This document shows positions 24,676 through 34,906 of a stretch of 64,000 bases of DNA, piece by piece (the stretch's first letter is position 1; every line of letters starts with the position of its first letter). The position numbers and the translations under genes are program-made. Source of the stretch: CAYQUC01 sp964420605. Its GTDB lineage: Bacteria; Pseudomonadota; Gammaproteobacteria; UBA6429; Thiohalophilaceae. The notes under the pieces are model-generated. The model was given only the letters and a program-made list of their open reading frames with translations, ran no database searches and was not told the origin of the DNA. The stretch covers positions 1-64,000 of the forward strand of contig CAYQUC010000001.1 in assembly GCA_964420605.1 (NCBI GenBank), read 5' to 3'.

Positions 24676-27054
24676 ATGGTCAACATAGAAATTAATGGTC
24701 AAGCCATCGAAGCAGAAGATGGCAGTATGGTAATTCAAGCTGCTGATGCAGTTGGTATTACGATTCCGCGATTTTGTTATCATAAAAAGTTATCAGTAGC
24801 GGCTAATTGTCGAATGTGTTTGGTTGAAGTTGAAAAGGCACCAAAGCCAATGCCTGCTTGTGCAACACCCGTAACTGAAGGCATGAAAATATTTACTCAA
24901 TCGGCAAAAGCGCTTGAGGCTCAAAAAAGTGTTATGGAATTTTTATTGATAAACCATCCACTTGACTGTCCTATTTGTGATCAAGGTGGAGAATGTGAGT
25001 TACAAGATGTGGCTATGGGCTATGGTAAGAGTAGTTCACGGTTTCATTTAACCAAGCGAGTTGTACCCAATAAAAATTTAGGATCATTAATTTCAACCGA
25101 TATGACTCGGTGTATTCACTGTACGCGGTGTGTCAGGTTTGGACAAGAAATTGCGGGAATCATGGAACTTGGCGCAACCGGTCGTGGCGAGTTTATGAAG
25201 ATTGGAACGTATATTGAAAAAGCAGTCTCATCTGAATTATCGGGTAATGTTATTGATCTTTGTCCCGTTGGTGCTTTAACGTCAAAACCTTACCGTTTTC
25301 ACGGACGTCCTTGGGACAACACACAGATTAATGGTATCTCACCTCATGATTGTATCGGTAGTAATATATCAATTGAGGTATGCCGTGATAAAGTTCGACG
25401 TATATTACCGCGAGATAATGAAGCGATAAATGAGTCTTGGATATCTGATCGCGACCGCTTTAGCTATGAAGCACTCAGTCATGAACAACGATTAACGTCA
25501 CCCATGATCAAACAAGGTAATGATTGGCAAAAAGTAGATTGGCAAACAGCACTTAATTATGCTGTTGAAGGTATTAAAACAGTTATAGAGCAAAACGGTG
25601 AAGACTCAATTGGTAGTTTGGTTTCACCAACTGCGACAGTAGAAGAAATGGTTTTGTTACAAAAACTAACGCGTGCACTTGGTTCAAATAGTATTGATCA
25701 TCGTTTGCGTCAGAGTGATTTTGAATTACAAGATAATATCGAAATGTTTCCTTCTTTAGGAATGAAACTAGAAGATATCGATACATTGGACGCGATATTA
25801 CTAATTGGTTCTAATATTCGAAAAGATCAACCCATGATCGCCCATCGCATTCGAAAAGCAACGAAGCAATACGCCCAAGTAATAGTATTAAATACTTGTG
25901 ACTATGATTTAAACTTTCCGATTAATTCTGAAATAATTTGTAGTCCAGCTGATAGTGCTATTGAGTTAGCTGCTATTTTGAAAGCCGTTACGGATAAACC
26001 AACTGAACTAAAAGCTGATGCCGGAGTTGATGATTTAATTAAGAATGTAAAAGTTGAACAACGTCATGAGAATATCGCAACAATATTATTGGATGCGGAA
26101 AGTACTGCGGTAATGCTGGGTACTCAAGCTATGAATCAAACTGAATATTCAGTATTAACGGCTCTTGCTACACAAATAGCAAAACTGTGTAATGCCAATA
26201 TCAGTATTTTAACCGAAGGTGCAAATAGCTCGGGTGCTTGGATTGCGGGTTGCGTTCCACATCGAATGGAGGCAGGACAAAAAAATACAAATTCAGATGC
26301 TAAAGCAGGATTATCTTCAGGTGAGATGTTATCAGAGGGTCGAAAGGCATTTTTTTTAATGGCTGTTGAACCCGAGCTAGATTGTATTTCATCAGCTCTG
26401 GCCTTAACTCAAATGATCAATGCAGATTTCGTGGTCAATATGACCAGTTTTGTAACAGACACAATGAAAAATTATGCTGATGTTTTACTTCCTATTACTC
26501 CATTTACTGAAACTTCTGGAACCTATGTTAATATCGAAGGCATATGGCAAAGTTTTAATGGTAGTGTCACGCCATTAGGTGAGTCTCGCCCTGGTTGGAA
26601 AGTATTACGGGTACTTGGTAACTTGTTTGAAGTTGACGGTTTTGATTACCTGAGTAGTGAAAATGTTCGTGATGAATTACAAGCAAAGCTCAACTCAGCT
26701 ACTGCTGATTCAAATTGGCAAAGTCCAAAATCGTTACCGACAAGTAACGGTTCGTTATCACGTATAGCTTATATACCATTATATAATGTTGATGGTTTAG
26801 TTAGACGCGCAACAGCACTACAACAAACCGAGGATGCTGTTCCAGCGGCAATCTATATCAATAGTGATACGGCTAATGCTGCTAATTTAAATGATGATGA
26901 TAATGCCGTGGTGATTCAAAATGAGTTAAAAGTTGTTCTCCCCGTTGTTATTGATGACGGTATTCCTGATAACTGTGTGCTAACACCTATCGGCATGGAA
27001 GCAACAAATGGATTGTCCCAAATTACTGGGTCAATTGAATTAAGTAAAGCATAA
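24676..27054 (+). CDS. nuoG: NADH-quinone oxidoreductase subunit G
   Basis: 792 residues. The N-terminal ferredoxin domain has CRMCLVEVEKAPKPMPAC (N1b); HPLDCPICDQGGECELQD gives the N5 ligands including its histidine; CIHCTRCVRFGQE belongs to the next cluster region. A molybdopterin-oxidoreductase-like domain without obvious catalytic role fills the rest. The length lies between the ~690-residue alphaproteobacterial and ~900-residue enterobacterial types. Confidence 0.95.
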   Translation: MVNIEINGQAIEAEDGSMVIQAADAVGITIPRFCYHKKLSVAANCRMCLVEVEKAPKPMPACATPVTEGMKIFTQSAKALEAQKSVMEFLLINHPLDCPICDQGGECELQDVAMGYGKSSSRFHLTKRVVPNKNLGSLISTDMTRCIHCTRCVRFGQEIAGIMELGATGRGEFMKIGTYIEKAVSSELSGNVIDLCPVGALTSKPYRFHGRPWDNTQINGISPHDCIGSNISIEVCRDKVRRILPRDNEAINESWISDRDRFSYEALSHEQRLTSPMIKQGNDWQKVDWQTALNYAVEGIKTVIEQNGEDSIGSLVSPTATVEEMVLLQKLTRALGSNSIDHRLRQSDFELQDNIEMFPSLGMKLEDIDTLDAILLIGSNIRKDQPMIAHRIRKATKQYAQVIVLNTCDYDLNFPINSEIICSPADSAIELAAILKAVTDKPTELKADAGVDDLIKNVKVEQRHENIATILLDAESTAVMLGTQAMNQTEYSVLTALATQIAKLCNANISILTEGANSSGAWIAGCVPHRMEAGQKNTNSDAKAGLSSGEMLSEGRKAFFLMAVEPELDCISSALALTQMINADFVVNMTSFVTDTMKNYADVLLPITPFTETSGTYVNIEGIWQSFNGSVTPLGESRPGWKVLRVLGNLFEVDGFDYLSSENVRDELQAKLNSATADSNWQSPKSLPTSNGSLSRIAYIPLYNVDGLVRRATALQQTEDAVPAAIYINSDTANAANLNDDDNAVVIQNELKVVLPVVIDDGIPDNCVLTPIGMEATNGLSQITGSIELSKA

Positions 27055-27065
27055 CAGGTTCCTAA

Positions 27066-28190
27066 ATGATTGATTCAATTATAAATCCTATCGTGACTTT
27101 TTATGACAGTTTTGTCGTTGTGCAAATTTTGATTAAAATTATAATCATACTTGTACCACTAATTTTATGTGTTGCCTACTTAACCTATTTTGAGCGCAAA
27201 GTTATAAGCTACATGCAATCGCGTATTGGTCCTAATCGAGTTGGTCCAAAAGGATTGTTTCAACCTTTTGCTGATACTTTTAAGTTGATGTTTAAAGAAA
27301 TCATCATTCCTGCCAATGCCAGTAAATTTTTATTTATAATTGCTCCAATGATCTCATTGGGTACGGCATTAGCTGCTTGGGCGGTTGTTCCATTTAATGC
27401 ACATCTTGTATTGGCGGATATCAATGCAGGTTTATTGTATGTCTTGGCGGTAACATCGCTGGGTGTTTATGGTGTCATTATCGCTGGTTGGGCTTCAAAT
27501 TCTAAATATGCGATGTTAGGTGCATTACGGTCAGCTGCTCAAATTGTTTCTTATGAAATTGCTATGGGTTTTGCATTAGTCGGAGTTTTAATTGCGGCAC
27601 AGAGTATGAATTTGGGCGTAATCGTTACGGCTCAAAGTGGTGAATACGGATTCTTTAGTTTCTTTTGGTTACCATTGTTACCCTTATTTGTTGTTTATTT
27701 TATTTCAGGTGTTGCTGAAACTAACCGTGCGCCGTTTGATGTAGCAGAAGGTGAGTCGGAAATTGTTGCCGGATTTCACGTTGAATATTCAGGTATGACA
27801 TTTGCAGTATTCTTTTTAGCCGAATACGCCAATATGATCATTATCGCCATGTTAGCAACATTGATGTTTTTGGGTGGTTGGTTATCACCTTTTCAAGGTT
27901 GGATTTCACAAGGCGTGCTGTCAACACCCGTTATTGGTGCATTATTAGGTGATGGTATTCATTGGTTATTTCTTAAGACTGCGTTTTTCTTGTTTTTATT
28001 CTTATGGTTCCGTGCAACTTTTCCACGTTATCGATATGATCAAATCATGCGCTTGGGATGGAAAGTATTTATTCCAATTACAATCGTATGGCTGTTAGTT
28101 GTAGCATTATTATTACTAACAAATACTCCACCGTGGTTTAGCGAAGTGGCTACTGCAAATGCTACGACAGTAGCGTTAGGACAATTATAA
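27066..28190 (+). CDS. nuoH: NADH-quinone oxidoreductase subunit H
   Basis: 374 residues, about eight membrane helices. YFERKVISYMQSRIGPNRVGP and ETNRAPFDVAEGESEIVAGFHVEYSG (broken here by membrane loops) are the conserved cytoplasmic loops that form the quinone channel. It connects the peripheral and membrane arms. It is followed 1 bp later by nuoI. Confidence 0.96.
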   Translation: MIDSIINPIVTFYDSFVVVQILIKIIIILVPLILCVAYLTYFERKVISYMQSRIGPNRVGPKGLFQPFADTFKLMFKEIIIPANASKFLFIIAPMISLGTALAAWAVVPFNAHLVLADINAGLLYVLAVTSLGVYGVIIAGWASNSKYAMLGALRSAAQIVSYEIAMGFALVGVLIAAQSMNLGVIVTAQSGEYGFFSFFWLPLLPLFVVYFISGVAETNRAPFDVAEGESEIVAGFHVEYSGMTFAVFFLAEYANMIIIAMLATLMFLGGWLSPFQGWISQGVLSTPVIGALLGDGIHWLFLKTAFFLFLFLWFRATFPRYRYDQIMRLGWKVFIPITIVWLLVVALLLLTNTPPWFSEVATANATTVALGQL

Positions 28191-28191
28191 A

Positions 28192-28680
28192 ATGAGTCAA
28201 ATCGGTAGAATATTTAAAAGTCTGTTCTTATTAGAGCTATTCAAAGGTTTATCCGTTACTGGACGTTACTTTTTTAAACGTAAGTTTACAATCCAATATC
28301 CAGAAGAAAAAGCACCCATTTCACCACGGTTTCGGGGGCGACATGCTTTACGTCGTTATGCCAATGGTGAAGAACGTTGTATCGCGTGTAAATTATGTGA
28401 GGCTGTCTGCCCAGCATTGGCCATTACCATTGATTCCGAAATGCGCGAAGATGGCACTAGACGAACAACACGATACGATATCGATTTATCTAAATGTATT
28501 TTTTGTGGCTACTGCGAAGAATCGTGTCCAGTAGATTCCATTGTAGAAACTCATGTGTATGAATATCATGCTGATGTGCGTGAAGATTTGTATTTGTCAA
28601 AAGAAAAACTTTTAGCATTTGGCGATGAATATGAAGAACAAATTGCCGCTGCTCGTACAAAGGATGCTAACTACCGTTAA
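28192..28680 (+). CDS. nuoI: NADH-quinone oxidoreductase subunit I
   Basis: 162 residues. Two classical CxxCxxCxxxCP motifs are present, CIACKLCEAVCP and CIFCGYCEESCP, for the N6a and N6b [4Fe-4S] clusters that link NuoG to NuoB. RFRGRHALRRYANGEERC precedes the first. Confidence 0.97.
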   Translation: MSQIGRIFKSLFLLELFKGLSVTGRYFFKRKFTIQYPEEKAPISPRFRGRHALRRYANGEERCIACKLCEAVCPALAITIDSEMREDGTRRTTRYDIDLSKCIFCGYCEESCPVDSIVETHVYEYHADVREDLYLSKEKLLAFGDEYEEQIAAARTKDANYR

Positions 28681-28690
28681 GTAAAAAATT

Positions 28691-29293
28691 ATGGGAATAG
28701 AAAAAATTATATTTTATGTGTTTGCCGCAATACTTATTTTTAGTGCCGGTAGCTCAATGTCTACTAGAAATCCGGTATATGCTGCTATGTACTTGGTGCT
28801 TAGTTTTTTTGCGTGCTCCGCACTATGGATGATATTAGAAGCAGAGTTTCTGGCCATAGTTTTAGTACTGGTTTATGTCGGTGCTGTGATGGTTTTATTC
28901 TTATTTGTCGTGATGATGCTCGATATTAATATAGCCAGAATGAAGCAGGGTTTTATGCGCTTTTTACCCATTGGGATTGGGTTTGCAATTGTTATGGTAG
29001 GAATGATGATCTATGTATTGTTACCGGAGCATTGGACAAACAGTCAATATAAACTAAACAGTCATCCGGCTGATTATAATAACACAGCAGAATTAGGCAT
29101 GTTGTTGTATACCAAATATGTCTATCAGTTTGAAATTGCCGCCGCAATTTTATTAGTTGCAATTGTTGCTGCAATCGCATTAACGTTACGTCGCCGTCCA
29201 AATACTCGTCACCAAAACATAGATGCTCAAATATCAGTGCAACGAGATGATCGAATTCGAATGGTTAATATGAAATCAGAGGAAAGGAAATAA
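28691..29293 (+). CDS. nuoJ: NADH-quinone oxidoreductase subunit J
   Basis: 200 residues, five membrane helices. The third helix contains VLVYVGAVMVLFLFVVMMLD, the typical pi-bulge helix region. It is a proton-pumping arm subunit lying between nuoI and nuoK; nuoK starts 1 bp after its stop. Confidence 0.95.
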   Translation: MGIEKIIFYVFAAILIFSAGSSMSTRNPVYAAMYLVLSFFACSALWMILEAEFLAIVLVLVYVGAVMVLFLFVVMMLDINIARMKQGFMRFLPIGIGFAIVMVGMMIYVLLPEHWTNSQYKLNSHPADYNNTAELGMLLYTKYVYQFEIAAAILLVAIVAAIALTLRRRPNTRHQNIDAQISVQRDDRIRMVNMKSEERK

Positions 29294-29294
29294 C

Positions 29295-29600
29295 ATGATT
29301 GAGTTATCTGACTATTTGATTCTCTCGGCTATTTTATTTTGCATTAGCTTGGCAGGAATTTTTATTAACCGTAAAAATTTGATTATTATCTTAATGGCCA
29401 TTGAGATAATGTTGCTGTCAGTGAATATAAATTTTATCGCTTTTTCACATTTTTTGAACGATACCGCGGGTCAAGTATTCGTATTTTTTATTTTAACGGT
29501 TGCTGCTGCAGAAGCGGCAATTGGGTTGGCAATCTTGGTAGTTCTGTTTAGAAATAAACGGTCGATCAATGTCGATGATCTCGACTCATTAAAAGGTTAA
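29295..29600 (+). CDS. nuoK: NADH-quinone oxidoreductase subunit K
   Basis: 101 residues, three membrane helices. Conserved membrane glutamates occur in IILMAIEIMLLSVN and AAAEAAIGLAI. A GAGGAAAGG ribosome-binding site lies at the end of nuoJ. It belongs to the proton-translocating part of complex I. Confidence 0.96.
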   Translation: MIELSDYLILSAILFCISLAGIFINRKNLIIILMAIEIMLLSVNINFIAFSHFLNDTAGQVFVFFILTVAAAEAAIGLAILVVLFRNKRSINVDDLDSLKG

Positions 29601-29603
29601 AAC

Positions 29604-31577
29604 ATGTTTGATGACATGAAGACAGTATTAATAATGATAGTACTTGCACCATTAGTGGGTTCGATACTTGCTGGGTTGTACGGTAAAGTTATAGGACGCT
29701 CTGGTGCGCACTGGGTTACCATTCTCGGCGTTGGAATATCGTGTTTGTTATCGGTGTTTATTTTTAAACAAGTGGTATTTGACGGTGCTACTTTTAATGA
29801 AGATTTGTATGTCTGGCTCGAAACGGGTGGTATATCGTTTAAAGTAGGATTTATGGTTGATAAGTTAACCGCAATGATGATGGTTGTGGTGACATTTGTA
29901 TCGTTGATGGTACACATTTATACCGTAGGTTATATGAGTGAAGATTCAGGTTACCAACGATTTTTTAGTTATATATCCTTGTTTACATTTTCAATGTTAA
30001 TGCTTGTTATGTCGAATAACTTTATGCAACTATTCTTTGGCTGGGAAGCAGTTGGATTAGTCTCATATTTGTTAATTGGCTTTTGGTATAAAAAAGAAAC
30101 CGCAATCTTTGCGAATATGAAGGCATTCTTAGTTAATAGAATAGGTGACTTTGGCTTTTTATTAGGGATTGCCGGTGTGCTAATGTATTTTGGTACTTTG
30201 GATTATGCAGAGGTATTTGCAACAACCGATACAGTGATTAATAAAAGCATTACTGTAGTACCTTGGTTCGGTGAGTGGTCGGTTCTGACTGTAATCTGCA
30301 TATTTTTATTTATTGGCGCAATGGGTAAATCAGCTCAAGTACCATTGCATGTTTGGTTACCGGATTCAATGGAAGGACCAACACCAATATCGGCACTGAT
30401 CCATGCTGCTACAATGGTTACAGCCGGAATCTTCATGGTTGCTAGGATGTCACCGTTGTTTGAATTATCAGAAACAGCACTGACTGTTGTTCTAGTTATT
30501 GGTGCCATTACAGCATTATTCATGGGCTTTTTAGGTTTAATTCAAAATGATATTAAACGGGTTGTGGCTTATTCAACTTTGTCACAATTGGGTTACATGA
30601 CAGTTGCCCTAGGTGCATCAGCTTATGCTGCTGGTATTTTTCACTTAATGACACATGCCTTTTTTAAAGCATTATTATTTTTAGGTGCCGGTTCGGTTAT
30701 TATTGCGATGCACCATGAACAAGATATGCGAAAAATGGGGGGGCTACGTAAATACCTTCCTATTACTTGGATAACCTCGTTAATCGGATCACTGGCCCTT
30801 ATTGGAACACCTTTTTTTGCTGGGTTTTATTCAAAAGACTCAATAATAGAAGCCGTTGGGCATTCTAATTTACCAGGTTCTGGTTTTGCCTATATCAGTA
30901 TTCTAATTGGCGTTTTCATTACTGCCTTATACAGTTTTCGTATGTACTTTTTAGTATTCCACGGCAAAGAACGCATGGATGAACACACAAGAGCACATTT
31001 ACATGAGCCACCGTGGGTGGTCACTCTGCCGTTAGTATTATTAGCTATTCCATCTGTTGTTATTGGTTACATTTTTGTCAGTGACATGGCATTTGGCGAT
31101 TTCTTTGGTAGTGCAATTTTTGTATTGCCTGAGCATGATGTTTTAGCAGCGTTAGCAAAAGATTATCATGGTCCTATTCAAATGGTATTGCATGGATTTA
31201 CGGGCTTGCCGGTATACCTTGCAATCGCAGGTGTTGCAACGGCTTACTTTTTCTACATGAAACGTCCTGACATTCCAGAGATGTTTCAGACTAAATTATC
31301 TTTTGTATATAAGGTACTTGATAATAAATATTTCTTTGATTGGTTTAATGAAACCTACATTGCTCGTGGTTGTCGTGGAGTCGGTAATATCTTATGGAAT
31401 ATTGGAGATGTAAAAATTATTGATGGTGCTTTGGTTAATGGATCAGCTAAAACAGTAAGTGTGGTATCGTCAATAGTTCGTCACATTCAAACAGGTTATT
31501 TGTATCATTATGCATTTGTAATGATCATTGGCTTAATTGCTCTGGTTGGATATTTTGTTATTTACAGTAATAGTTAA
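29604..31577 (+). CDS. nuoL: NADH-quinone oxidoreductase subunit L
   Basis: 657 residues, antiporter-like subunit with about 16 membrane helices and the long lateral helix expected at the C-terminal end. GWEAVGLVSYLLIGFW holds the conserved membrane glutamate, and GKSAQVPLHVWLPDSMEGPT (split by loops) is the family signature. It is the distal proton pump of the membrane arm. Its start follows nuoK by 3 bp. Confidence 0.96.
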   Translation: MFDDMKTVLIMIVLAPLVGSILAGLYGKVIGRSGAHWVTILGVGISCLLSVFIFKQVVFDGATFNEDLYVWLETGGISFKVGFMVDKLTAMMMVVVTFVSLMVHIYTVGYMSEDSGYQRFFSYISLFTFSMLMLVMSNNFMQLFFGWEAVGLVSYLLIGFWYKKETAIFANMKAFLVNRIGDFGFLLGIAGVLMYFGTLDYAEVFATTDTVINKSITVVPWFGEWSVLTVICIFLFIGAMGKSAQVPLHVWLPDSMEGPTPISALIHAATMVTAGIFMVARMSPLFELSETALTVVLVIGAITALFMGFLGLIQNDIKRVVAYSTLSQLGYMTVALGASAYAAGIFHLMTHAFFKALLFLGAGSVIIAMHHEQDMRKMGGLRKYLPITWITSLIGSLALIGTPFFAGFYSKDSIIEAVGHSNLPGSGFAYISILIGVFITALYSFRMYFLVFHGKERMDEHTRAHLHEPPWVVTLPLVLLAIPSVVIGYIFVSDMAFGDFFGSAIFVLPEHDVLAALAKDYHGPIQMVLHGFTGLPVYLAIAGVATAYFFYMKRPDIPEMFQTKLSFVYKVLDNKYFFDWFNETYIARGCRGVGNILWNIGDVKIIDGALVNGSAKTVSVVSSIVRHIQTGYLYHYAFVMIIGLIALVGYFVIYSNS

Positions 31578-31605
31578 TTAAAAAAATTATAAGGTTGTAA
31601 TAATT

Positions 31606-33141
31606 ATGTTTGCCGATTGGCCTCTATTAAGTATTGTGATTTGGCTACCCATCTTGGGCGGTGTTTTAGTGCTTGCCACTGGTAGTGATAAAAATGCCGT
31701 TGAGGCACGAGTGTTAGCCTTATGTATATCAATAATCACTTTTGTTTTATCAATTCCGCTTTACTCCGATTTTAACTCGGCATTAGCAACTATGCAGTTT
31801 GTTGAATCGACGCCATGGATTCCAGCGTTTGATATAAACTATACCATTGGTGTTGACGGATTTGCTATGCCGTTAATTATATTAACCAGTTTTAGTACTG
31901 TGATTGTTGTTATTGCAGGCTGGGAAGTAATTAAACAACGAGTGGCACAATATATGGCGGCTTTCCTGATTATGGAAGGTTTGATGATTGGTGTTTTTGC
32001 TGCAATGGATGCCGCTCTGTTTTATGTCTTTTGGGAAGCAATGTTGATTCCTATGTTTATTGTTATCGGGGTATGGGGCGGCGAACGCCGAGTCTATGCA
32101 ACAATTAAATTTTTCTTATATACATTTATCGGCTCAGTATTAATGCTGGTCGCATTTTTATATTTATACTCAAAAGCAGGTTCATTTTCGATTGAAGCTT
32201 TTCATAATGTAAAACTGAGTTTGGATGAACAAATATATATTTTCTTAGCATTTTTACTGGCATTTGCTGTAAAGGTTCCTATGTGGCCAGTACACACATG
32301 GTTACCGGATGCTCATGTAGAAGCGCCAACCGGTGGTTCAGTCATATTAGCGGCAATCATGTTGAAGTTAGGCGCATACGGCTTTTTACGTTTTTCATTA
32401 CCGATTACACCAGATGCAAGTCATGAGCTTGATTGGTTAATGATATCCCTAGCATTAGTATCCATTTTCTATATTGGTTTTGTTGCTCTTGTTCAAAAAG
32501 ATATGAAAAAATTAATTGCTTACTCATCAATCTCACATATGGGGTTTGTAATTTTAGGTTTCTTTATTGTATTTCAAATATCTGATACCAATGCTGTAAT
32601 GCAAAATAAGGATTTATTAGCAGGTGCGGCACTTGGGTTGTCAGGTGCAGTGGTGCAAATGATCTCACATGGTTTTATATCAGCGGCAATGTTCTTATGT
32701 GTTGGTGTTTTGTATGATCGAATGCACAGTCGTCAAATTAGTGATTATGGTGGCGTAGTCAATACAATGCCGACATTTGCTGCTTTTATGGTATTTTTTG
32801 CAATGGCAAATGCAGGCTTACCAGGTACGTCAGGTTTTGTTGGTGAATTTATGGTTATATTGGCTTCGTTTAAAGCGAATATATGGTTTGCGATTATAGC
32901 CGCAACTACCTTGATTATTGGCGCGGCTTATACTCTGTGGATGATTAAACGTGTCATTTTTGGTGAGGTTGCAAATGATAATGTAGCAAAGCTAACGGAT
33001 ATTAATAGTAGAGAGTTTTTGTTTTTAAGTTTATTGGCCATAATGGTATTGGGCTTTGGTTTATATCCAGCACCGCTTATTGAAGTAATGGATGCGTCGG
33101 TAAATCATTTGCTTATTCAAGTAACACAATCAAAATTATAA
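31606..33141 (+). CDS. nuoM: NADH-quinone oxidoreductase subunit M
   Basis: 511 residues, about 14 membrane helices. Antiporter-like motifs are FYVFWEAMLIPMFIVIGVWG (conserved glutamate) and VPMWPVHTWLPDAHVEAPT. It is one of the three proton-pumping subunits and lies between nuoL and nuoN. Confidence 0.96.
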   Translation: MFADWPLLSIVIWLPILGGVLVLATGSDKNAVEARVLALCISIITFVLSIPLYSDFNSALATMQFVESTPWIPAFDINYTIGVDGFAMPLIILTSFSTVIVVIAGWEVIKQRVAQYMAAFLIMEGLMIGVFAAMDAALFYVFWEAMLIPMFIVIGVWGGERRVYATIKFFLYTFIGSVLMLVAFLYLYSKAGSFSIEAFHNVKLSLDEQIYIFLAFLLAFAVKVPMWPVHTWLPDAHVEAPTGGSVILAAIMLKLGAYGFLRFSLPITPDASHELDWLMISLALVSIFYIGFVALVQKDMKKLIAYSSISHMGFVILGFFIVFQISDTNAVMQNKDLLAGAALGLSGAVVQMISHGFISAAMFLCVGVLYDRMHSRQISDYGGVVNTMPTFAAFMVFFAMANAGLPGTSGFVGEFMVILASFKANIWFAIIAATTLIIGAAYTLWMIKRVIFGEVANDNVAKLTDINSREFLFLSLLAIMVLGFGLYPAPLIEVMDASVNHLLIQVTQSKL

Positions 33142-33156
33142 AGTAAGAGTATAATA

Positions 33157-34599
33157 ATGACCTATACATTTGAAACACTTGATTTATTTCAAATTTTGCC
33201 TGAAATTTTCATACTATCAATGGCCTGTATTATAATGGTCGTTGATTTATTCGTGTCACAGAAAAATCGTGGTATTACTTATATGTTGTCTCAATTTACA
33301 CTTGTTGTAGCTGGTTTTATTATTTTTGCCTTACCTACAACAGAAGCGGTGTATGCATTTAATAACACGGTTGTGCATGATCAAATGAGTGATATTTTAA
33401 AAATAGTCATTTTTATTTGTACTTTTACGGTATTTTTATATTCAAAAGAATATTTGCGTGCTCGAAATATTTTTAAAGGTGAGTTTTTTGTTTTAGCATT
33501 ATTCGCTGTTTTGGGAATGATGATTCTAATATCAGCTCATAATTTACTGACTATATATCTAGGTTTAGAATTAATGTCCTTAAGCCTTTATGCTATGGTC
33601 GCATTACACAGAGATTCTACCGTGGCAACTGAAGCGGCAATGAAATACTTTATATTAGGTGCAATAGCATCTGGTATGTTGTTGTATGGCATGTCCTTGC
33701 TTTATGGGATTAGTGGTAGTTTGGACTTGGCTGAAATTAGTCAATCTCTTGCCCAATCAGAAAATAAATTAATTATTGCATTTACAATTGTATTCTTAAT
33801 AGTTGGTGTTGCGTTTAAGCTCGGCGCAGTACCATTTCATATGTGGATTCCGGATGTGTATGACGGTGCACCAACTGCGGTAACTATATTCATTGGTACT
33901 GCGCCAAAAGTGGCCGCATTTGCAATGTTAATTCGCTTGATGGTGGATACACTAGGACCATTACATTCACAGTGGCAAGATATTTTGATCTTGCTCGCCA
34001 TAATGTCGATGGCGATTGGTAATATTGTTGCAATTGCGCAAGTTAATTTAAAGCGAATGTTAGCGTATTCAACGGTATCACATGTTGGTTTCTTATTATT
34101 AGGTGTTATTAGTGGTACGCAGCAAGGTTATGCTGCATCGATGTTCTATACAATTGCTTACGTAGTGATGGGCTTAGGTGGTTTTGGAATGATTTTATTT
34201 ATGAGTCGAGCTGGCTTTGAAGCTGATAAATTAAGCGACTTTAAAGGATTGAATGAACGTAGTCCTTGGTTTGCATTTGTAATGCTAATCTTTATGTTTT
34301 CTATGGCTGGTGTACCGCCATTCTTAGGTTTCTGGAGCAAATGGTTTGTATTAAAAGAGATTGTCTCCGTTGAACTAACTTGGCTTGCAACGGTTGCTGT
34401 TTTATTTTCTGTCGTTGGAGCATTTTACTATTTAAGAATAATTAAAATTATGTATTTTGATAAACCCGATACAAACGAAGAAATTGTGTCGAGTAGTGAT
34501 ATGCGTTTATTATTAAGCTCAAATGCATTCGCAGTTCTGGCTATCGGAATTTATCCAACAATGTTAATGATGCTCTGCATAAGTGCATTTAGTATTTAA
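33157..34599 (+). CDS. nuoN: NADH-quinone oxidoreductase subunit N
   Basis: 480 residues, about 14 membrane helices. YLGLELMSLSLYAMVAL holds the membrane glutamate, and GAVPFHMWIPDVYDGAPT is the family signature. It is the last gene of the operon; a strong palindrome at 34651 follows about 50 bp after the stop. Confidence 0.96.
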   Translation: MTYTFETLDLFQILPEIFILSMACIIMVVDLFVSQKNRGITYMLSQFTLVVAGFIIFALPTTEAVYAFNNTVVHDQMSDILKIVIFICTFTVFLYSKEYLRARNIFKGEFFVLALFAVLGMMILISAHNLLTIYLGLELMSLSLYAMVALHRDSTVATEAAMKYFILGAIASGMLLYGMSLLYGISGSLDLAEISQSLAQSENKLIIAFTIVFLIVGVAFKLGAVPFHMWIPDVYDGAPTAVTIFIGTAPKVAAFAMLIRLMVDTLGPLHSQWQDILILLAIMSMAIGNIVAIAQVNLKRMLAYSTVSHVGFLLLGVISGTQQGYAASMFYTIAYVVMGLGGFGMILFMSRAGFEADKLSDFKGLNERSPWFAFVMLIFMFSMAGVPPFLGFWSKWFVLKEIVSVELTWLATVAVLFSVVGAFYYLRIIKIMYFDKPDTNEEIVSSSDMRLLLSSNAFAVLAIGIYPTMLMMLCISAFSI

Positions 34600-34906
34600 T
34601 TAATTTTTAATATCCCACCTCTATTATTTCATTCTACTATTATCGGTAATACCGCATGACACTAAATTAGTGTCATGCGGTGGTACGTCTATAAATCAAT
34701 TTCTGAAATTACTTTTCACTATATTGTGTTTACAAAAATAGTGCATTAATCAATTATTCTGATATTTTTAATTGCAATATACAACTTTATCGACAATCCA
34801 TAAGTATATTCTAATTAACTGATTTAACTTTATTACGATTTTTCTTGCTGATAGGGTATTTATATGGCAATAATGGTGCATGATGCAGACTTTTTGACGA
34901 TACCGT
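34600..34906. other. Intergenic region nuoN to sensor kinase, with a perfect hairpin
   Basis: 307 bp. ACCGCATGACACTAA (34651-34665) is the exact reverse complement of TTAGTGTCATGCGGT (34667-34681) around a single A, giving a 15-bp hairpin. A short palindrome CGGTA-A-TACCG (34644-34654) overlaps its left arm. No T run follows. It probably marks the end of the nuo transcript. The rest is AT-rich and should hold the sensor kinase promoter, which I cannot place. Confidence 0.6.
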
